64,000 nucleotides of DNA from Geomonas paludis (GTDB lineage: Bacteria > Desulfobacterota > Desulfuromonadia > Geobacterales > Geobacteraceae): positions 1 to 64,000 of the forward strand of contig NZ_BLXY01000011.1 of the NCBI RefSeq assembly GCF_014193585.1. Reading direction: 5' to 3'. How positions within the stretch are numbered: position 1 is the stretch's first letter; the number at the start of each line of letters is the position of its first letter. Position numbers and translations under genes: made by a program. Shown piece by piece: positions 60,615 to 64,000 of this stretch. The notes beneath the pieces were generated by a model. It was not told the DNA's origin. It did no database searches and worked only from the letters and a program-made list of their open reading frames with translations.

Positions 60615-60842
60615 GGGGACTGGCTCCGCAAGGTGCCTGTCCCCTTAGTCCCAGGGGGACTGGCTCCGCAAGGCGCCTGTCCCCTTTGTGCTTGTGGAAG
60701 TCGGTTCAGCAGAAAAGAGCGTTCCCAAGGGGCGGAGGGGGACTGGCTCCGCCAGGTGCCTGTCCCCTTTGTGCTTGTGGACGTCGGTTCAGCAGACAGG
60801 AGCGTTCCGCTAAAGGGACAGGCACCTGACGGAGCCCGTCCC
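60615..60842. repeat. Composite REPIN-like array, copy F
   Basis: Four arms are found: 60615-60644, 60655-60684 and 60738-60767 in direct order, and 60815-60842 inverted. The spacers after arms two and three are copies of each other (TTTGTGCTTGTGGA and GTCGGTTCAGCAGA). This points to duplication or nested insertion. It occupies most of the 386-base gap 60606-60991 after nrfA; the remainder holds nothing recognised. Confidence 0.85.
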
Positions 60843-60991
60843 TTCTGCTGCGTACTGCCCGCATTAGCATTTACGGTAACTTGACGGTGCTCAAACTGGC
60901 GGGTAGACTTGCCCCGTTTAATGATTTCAGCAGCATCGCTTGATTTCATGTGAGGCCCGGGAGTTCCGGGACACGTTTGAGGGAGGGAAAT

Positions 60992-61993
60992 GTGGAATTG
61001 AAAGAATGGACGCCGGCTACACTTCTTGAACTATCCGGTTCGTACTGGAGTACCTGCACACTGCACGCCGGGGTAAAGCTGAACCTCTTCACGCCGCTGG
61101 CCTCGACCCCGATGACGGCGCCAGAGCTGGCCGAGACGCTGGCCTGCGACGCGCGCGGGCTCGCCATGCTGCTGGACGCCCTCGCCGCACTCGGCCTGCT
61201 CAAAAAAGAAACCCGCCTCTACGCCGCCACCCCGTTTTCCGCACAGTTCCTCAGCCGCACCTCACCGGACTACCTCGGGCATATCATCATGCACCATCAT
61301 CACCTGGTAGCGGGCTGGGGCCGGCTGGACGAAGCGGTCAAATCAGGACAGCCGGTCCGGGAGCGGGTATCCCACGAGGACGTGGAGAGCTCGCGCGAGA
61401 GCTTCCTGATGGGGATGTTCAACCTCGCCATGATGATCGCGCCGAAGATCGTCCCCCAGATCGACCTGCAGGGACGCAGGCGTCTGCTCGATCTCGGCGG
61501 CGGCCCGGGCACCTACGCCATCCACTTTTGCCGCCACAACCCGCAACTCGATGCCGTCATCTGCGATCTCCCCACCACCAGGAGTTTCGCCGTAGAGACC
61601 GTCGCGCGCTTCGAGTTGTCGGATCGGATCGGTTTCGTTGCCGCCGATTTCGAACAGGACGAACTGCCGGAGGGATTCGACGTGGCCTGGCTGTCGCACG
61701 TGCTGCACGGTATCGGGCCCGATGCCTGCCTCGCCGTATTGAAAAATACGGTGAAGGCCTTGGAGTCCGGGGGATTGATCCTGATCCAGGAGTTCATACT
61801 GGACGACAGGAAGGACTCGCCGGTGTTCCCGGCACTGTTCTCGCTGAACATGCTGCTCGGGACGCCGGAGGGGCAGGCCTACAGCCAGGGGGAACTGTTC
61901 CACATGCTGGAGCAGGCCGGGGCGACCGAGGTGCGCCGGCTCCCGATCGAGCTTCCCAACGGCGCCGGTGTCATAGCCGGGCTCGTACCGTGA
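60992..61993 (+). CDS. O-methyltransferase-like protein with dimerisation domain
   Basis: This 333-residue protein has a winged-helix dimerisation domain (about 1-110) and a SAM-binding methyltransferase domain (LLDLGGGPGTYAIHFC near residue 170). This is the hydroxyneurosporene/caffeate O-methyltransferase architecture. The IIMHHHHLV segment is a run of four histidines. GTG 60992 is chosen because GGAGGG precedes it. The substrate is unknown, and no biosynthetic neighbours are present. It could methylate a small aromatic, isoprenoid or corrinoid-related compound, but that is not decided by the sequence. Confidence 0.82.
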   Translation: MELKEWTPATLLELSGSYWSTCTLHAGVKLNLFTPLASTPMTAPELAETLACDARGLAMLLDALAALGLLKKETRLYAATPFSAQFLSRTSPDYLGHIIMHHHHLVAGWGRLDEAVKSGQPVRERVSHEDVESSRESFLMGMFNLAMMIAPKIVPQIDLQGRRRLLDLGGGPGTYAIHFCRHNPQLDAVICDLPTTRSFAVETVARFELSDRIGFVAADFEQDELPEGFDVAWLSHVLHGIGPDACLAVLKNTVKALESGGLILIQEFILDDRKDSPVFPALFSLNMLLGTPEGQAYSQGELFHMLEQAGATEVRRLPIELPNGAGVIAGLVP

Positions 61994-62110
61994 ACCTGCT
62001 TGGGACAGGTATCCTGGTGAAGTGAGTGGGCGGCAATCTTCCGCCCCCGGAGGGGGGGGGCGGGGAGGGGGATTTTCCCCTGGAGAGCATCACTTGGTAA
62101 AGGAGGCGAT

Positions 62111-62869
62111 ATGGAACAGGAGCAGAATAAGACTTCCGTCCGCAGCACCGCTATGGTGCTGCCGCTTTTCGCGGTTGCCTGCGCCGCCTTTGCCTTTTTG
62201 CTGCTCTTTTCCTCCGGTCCCGGCGCGAGACTCAACGCCTGGGACTTCAGGACCGGCTTCGCGATGATCAAGTCGGCAGGCTATATCGGGTTGGGGTGCG
62301 CCGTCGTGGCGCTTGCCTCAAGCGTGATCTCCGCCAGGAAAAGACACTACCAGGGCATTTTCGTGTCGCTGCTCGCCTTGATCCTCGCCCTGATTTCGTT
62401 CAGCATCCCGCTGTACTGGAAGCTCCAGGCGCAAAGCTACCCGCGCATCCACGACATCAGCACCGATCTCAACAATCCGCCCCGTTTCGTGGCCATCAGC
62501 AGCTTGCGCCGCTCCGGCGTGAGGTACGGCGGGATCGACATCGCTACCCAGCAGATGAAGGCGTATCCGGAACTGAAGACCATCGTCATGGCAGTGCCTG
62601 CCAACGAGGCCTACAAGATGGCGCTACTGACGGCAAGGGACCTGGGGTGGGATATCGTGGCCGAGCGGCCCGCGGAGGGGACTATCGAGGCTACCGATAC
62701 GACAAGGTGGTTCGGCTTCAAGGACGACATCGTGATCCGCGTCGTCCCGGCGGGCGATCGGTCGCTACTCGACATCCGCTCCGTATCGCGGGTCGGCATC
62801 TCCGATGTCGGCACCAACGCCAAGCGCGTGCGCGCCTTCATGGCCAAAATCGCGCCCGGCCACAAGTAG
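62111..62869 (+). CDS. DUF1499 membrane protein
   Basis: This 252-residue protein has three N-terminal membrane helices (about 14-35, 56-77 and 83-108), followed by a soluble DUF1499 domain. The domain begins with the typical RIHDISTDLNNPPRF segment. The function of DUF1499 is unknown. ATG 62111 is preceded by AAAGGAGGCGAT. It is followed by a terminator at 62919. Neighbours give no functional clue. Confidence 0.85.
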   Translation: MEQEQNKTSVRSTAMVLPLFAVACAAFAFLLLFSSGPGARLNAWDFRTGFAMIKSAGYIGLGCAVVALASSVISARKRHYQGIFVSLLALILALISFSIPLYWKLQAQSYPRIHDISTDLNNPPRFVAISSLRRSGVRYGGIDIATQQMKAYPELKTIVMAVPANEAYKMALLTARDLGWDIVAERPAEGTIEATDTTRWFGFKDDIVIRVVPAGDRSLLDIRSVSRVGISDVGTNAKRVRAFMAKIAPGHK

Positions 62870-62918
62870 ACGGGCGCACGGCTGGCGCCGGTGTCGGGAC
62901 CTGTGCAGACAGGTTTTC

Positions 62919-62953
62919 ATCCCCGGGGGAGTGCTCCCGGGGATTTTTATTTA
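62919..62953 (+). terminator. Rho-independent terminator
   Basis: CCCCGGG (62921-62927) and CCCGGGG (62936-62942) form a stem with an eight-base loop. ATTTTTATTT follows. It overlaps the 3' end of the convergent small gene. Confidence 0.82.
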
Positions 62954-63168
62954 TCCTCTTTGACCCGGAGCAGTTTGAGGATGTTCTTCGCGCAAAGGTC
63001 CAGGTTGTTGTTGACGAAGTCGAGGGTCTCCATCCGGTTGTCGACCGTCACAAAATGCGTCTGGGGAGAGGAGCTTGGCAAAGCCCCCTTGCTGGAGAGC
63101 TGCACCTGCAGGACACAGAAATCCGCCGAGTCCAACCTGGCACCGCCACTGCGATCTTTGGAAGCCAT
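62947..63168 (-). CDS. Small hypothetical protein
   Basis: This 73-residue soluble protein begins MASKDRSGGARLDSADFCVLQV. It has a Ser/Pro-rich middle and a helical C-terminus (LDFVNNNLDLCAKNILKLLRV). ATG 63168 follows AAAGGAGGACGTG, an excellent ribosome-binding site that supports a real gene. No family is recognised. It is convergent with the DUF1499 gene and lies upstream of the chemoreceptor on a different transcript. Confidence 0.65.
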   Translation of the reverse strand: MASKDRSGGARLDSADFCVLQVQLSSKGALPSSSPQTHFVTVDNRMETLDFVNNNLDLCAKNILKLLRVKEDK

Positions 63169-63414
63169 CACGTCCTCCTTTACAGCTAATGACGTTGTTC
63201 CCGCCACACTACAAGACTGAAAGCATCCACTCGTATACGGAACATTGGAGTAAATCTTAGTATTTAGATGTAACTTGGATCACAGTTCGTGAACTTTGTG
63301 TCTGAGGTTTACCGGCTCGACGCGCCGTCATCAATGGGTTGCCGCGCGATACCGGCACATTGCCAGGATCTTTACGCACGCTGGATCAATGAGATAGAGA
63401 GGAAAAGGCAGTGA

Positions 63415-63447
63415 AGGTGTGCCCGACACCATGGGCCGGGCACACCT
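63415..63447 (-). terminator. Terminator hairpin of the chemoreceptor gene
   Basis: AGGTGTGCCCG (63415-63425) and CGGGCACACCT (63437-63447) form a perfect 11-bp stem. On the minus strand it is followed by TCACTGCCTTTTCC. The rest of 63169-63414 shows nothing recognisable. Confidence 0.65.
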
Positions 63448-63469
63448 GTAACGGATAGGGGAGGGGCGA

Positions 63470-64000
63470 CTAGTACTTCTCGAACCGCTCGTCCTGTTCT
63501 TCCAGGTCCAGCACCGCCCCCGAGTAGGTGAGTTTGGGGCCGGTGGCCTTGGCCGCAGGCTTCTTGATGGCTGGTTTGGCCGGAGCCCTGCGCACCGGCG
63601 CTGCGGCTTTTTGGCCGCTGTTGCCTGCGGTGAGCTGTGAGATAGCGCCTTGAAGCTGTTCAGCCTGGCTGGCAAGTTCCTCCGCGGTGCTGGCCATTTC
63701 CTCGGCGGCCGAAGCGTTCTGCTGGATCACCTGGTCGAGTTGCTGGATGGCCTGGTTGATCTGCACCACACCGGCATCCTGCTCCTTGCAGGCCGCGGTG
63801 ATCTCCTGCACCAGTTCCGACGTCTTCTGGATGTTGGGAAGCATCTGGGCCAGCATCTCACCGGCCCGGTCCGCCACTTCCACGCTCCCCTGGGACAGGT
63901 TGGAGATCTCTGCCGCGGCCTTCTGCGAGCGCTCAGCCAGCTTTCTCACTTCGCTTGCCACGACGGCAAACCCTTTGCCATGCTCTCCTGCCCGAGCCGC
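63470..64000 (-). CDS. Methyl-accepting chemotaxis protein, C-terminal part (cut by window)
   Basis: The visible 176 codons encode the signalling hairpin from the conserved tip ([24 protein letters not shown]) to the stop at 63470. The tail has a run of Gln/Glu/Ala heptads followed by a Pro/Ala/Lys-rich linker ([21 protein letters not shown]) and an ending [12 protein letters not shown]. The last part is not a recognised CheR pentapeptide, though a tethering role is possible. Its Ser/Glu-rich tip differs from the receptor at 9331 ([12 protein letters not shown] against [12 protein letters not shown]), so it may use another CheA/CheW set. The start is outside the window. Confidence 0.9.
   Translation of the reverse strand, partial: AARAGEHGKGFAVVASEVRKLAERSQKAAAEISNLSQGSVEVADRAGEMLAQMLPNIQKTSELVQEITAACKEQDAGVVQINQAIQQLDQVIQQNASAAEEMASTAEELASQAEQLQGAISQLTAGNSGQKAAAPVRRAPAKPAIKKPAAKATGPKLTYSGAVLDLEEQDERFEKY

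Noticed and set aside
15587..60842. The dispersed repeats as a CRISPR array
   Set aside because: Copies are scattered over 45 kb, come in inverted pairs with a conserved rather than variable spacer, and no cas genes are present.

Overview
The window looks like chromosomal DNA from a GC-rich member of the Geobacteraceae (Geobacter/Geomonas/Citrifermentans type). The reasons are the gene content (multi-phosphorelay chemosensory cluster, pentaheme NrfA, double-cubane-cluster reductase, TatD-radical SAM fusion, abundant c-di-GMP proteins, a secreted multicopper oxidase) and the intergenic REP-like palindromes. No rRNA, tRNA, insertion sequence, phage or CRISPR array was seen. The species call is inference; no database was searched.

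Layout. 1-1360: L-2-hydroxyglutarate oxidase. 1572-13889 (minus): one chemosensory operon transcribed cheW, cheR-TPR, cheW, mcp, cheA-REC, cheB, then two REC-containing histidine kinases and a sigma-54 activator. Its core has the parts list of a Wsp system, but the usual diguanylate cyclase output is replaced by a phosphorelay towards transcription. 14174-17389: housekeeping and small genes (AcpH, ADP-ribosylglycohydrolase, flavin reductase-like, tautomerase, GGQ release-factor-like protein). 17676-21819: LysR regulator divergent from a double-cubane reductase, then exported rhodanese and transglutaminase-like proteins. 22199-25584: exported unknown, FadL porin, methyltransferase.

25581-34622 is a c-di-GMP and sensing block: a PilZ-type protein and an HD-GYP phosphodiesterase in one operon, a GAF-GGDEF cyclase, and a histidine kinase that shares its whole sensory half with the HD-GYP protein. 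34619-41759 (minus) holds the TatD-radical SAM fusion, bioA, bioD, bioB, epmA, efp and infA. 41895-47723 (plus) holds a small unknown, RlmD-type methyltransferase, a TPR protein, an HU/IHF protein, a Na/Pi cotransporter and Ppx/GppA.

48241-57835 (plus) is an export-oriented cluster: NHL-repeat lipoprotein, FKBP-type prolyl isomerase, an 85-residue exported peptide, a 1736-residue multicopper oxidase with six C-terminal ASH-type repeats, and a protein with both a cohesin-like and a dockerin-like domain. A sigma-54-like promoter lies upstream. 58035-64000: PAS-GGDEF cyclase behind a near-consensus sigma-70 promoter, lipoprotein-type NrfA, O-methyltransferase-like protein, DUF1499 membrane protein, a small unknown, and the 3' part of a methyl-accepting chemotaxis protein cut by the window end.

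Repeats are a strong second theme. A REPIN-like family (two inverted palindromic arms of about 28-30 bp around a conserved spacer of about 46 bp) occurs at 15587, 21997, 23297, 38557 and, as a composite, at 60615, with a single arm at 17011. A second family of paired C/G-rich palindromes and two short tandem-repeat spacers (hexamers at 11204-11331, heptamers at 37716-37784) fill most other gaps. Long antisense open frames opposite these genes are shadows of high-GC codon usage and were not annotated.
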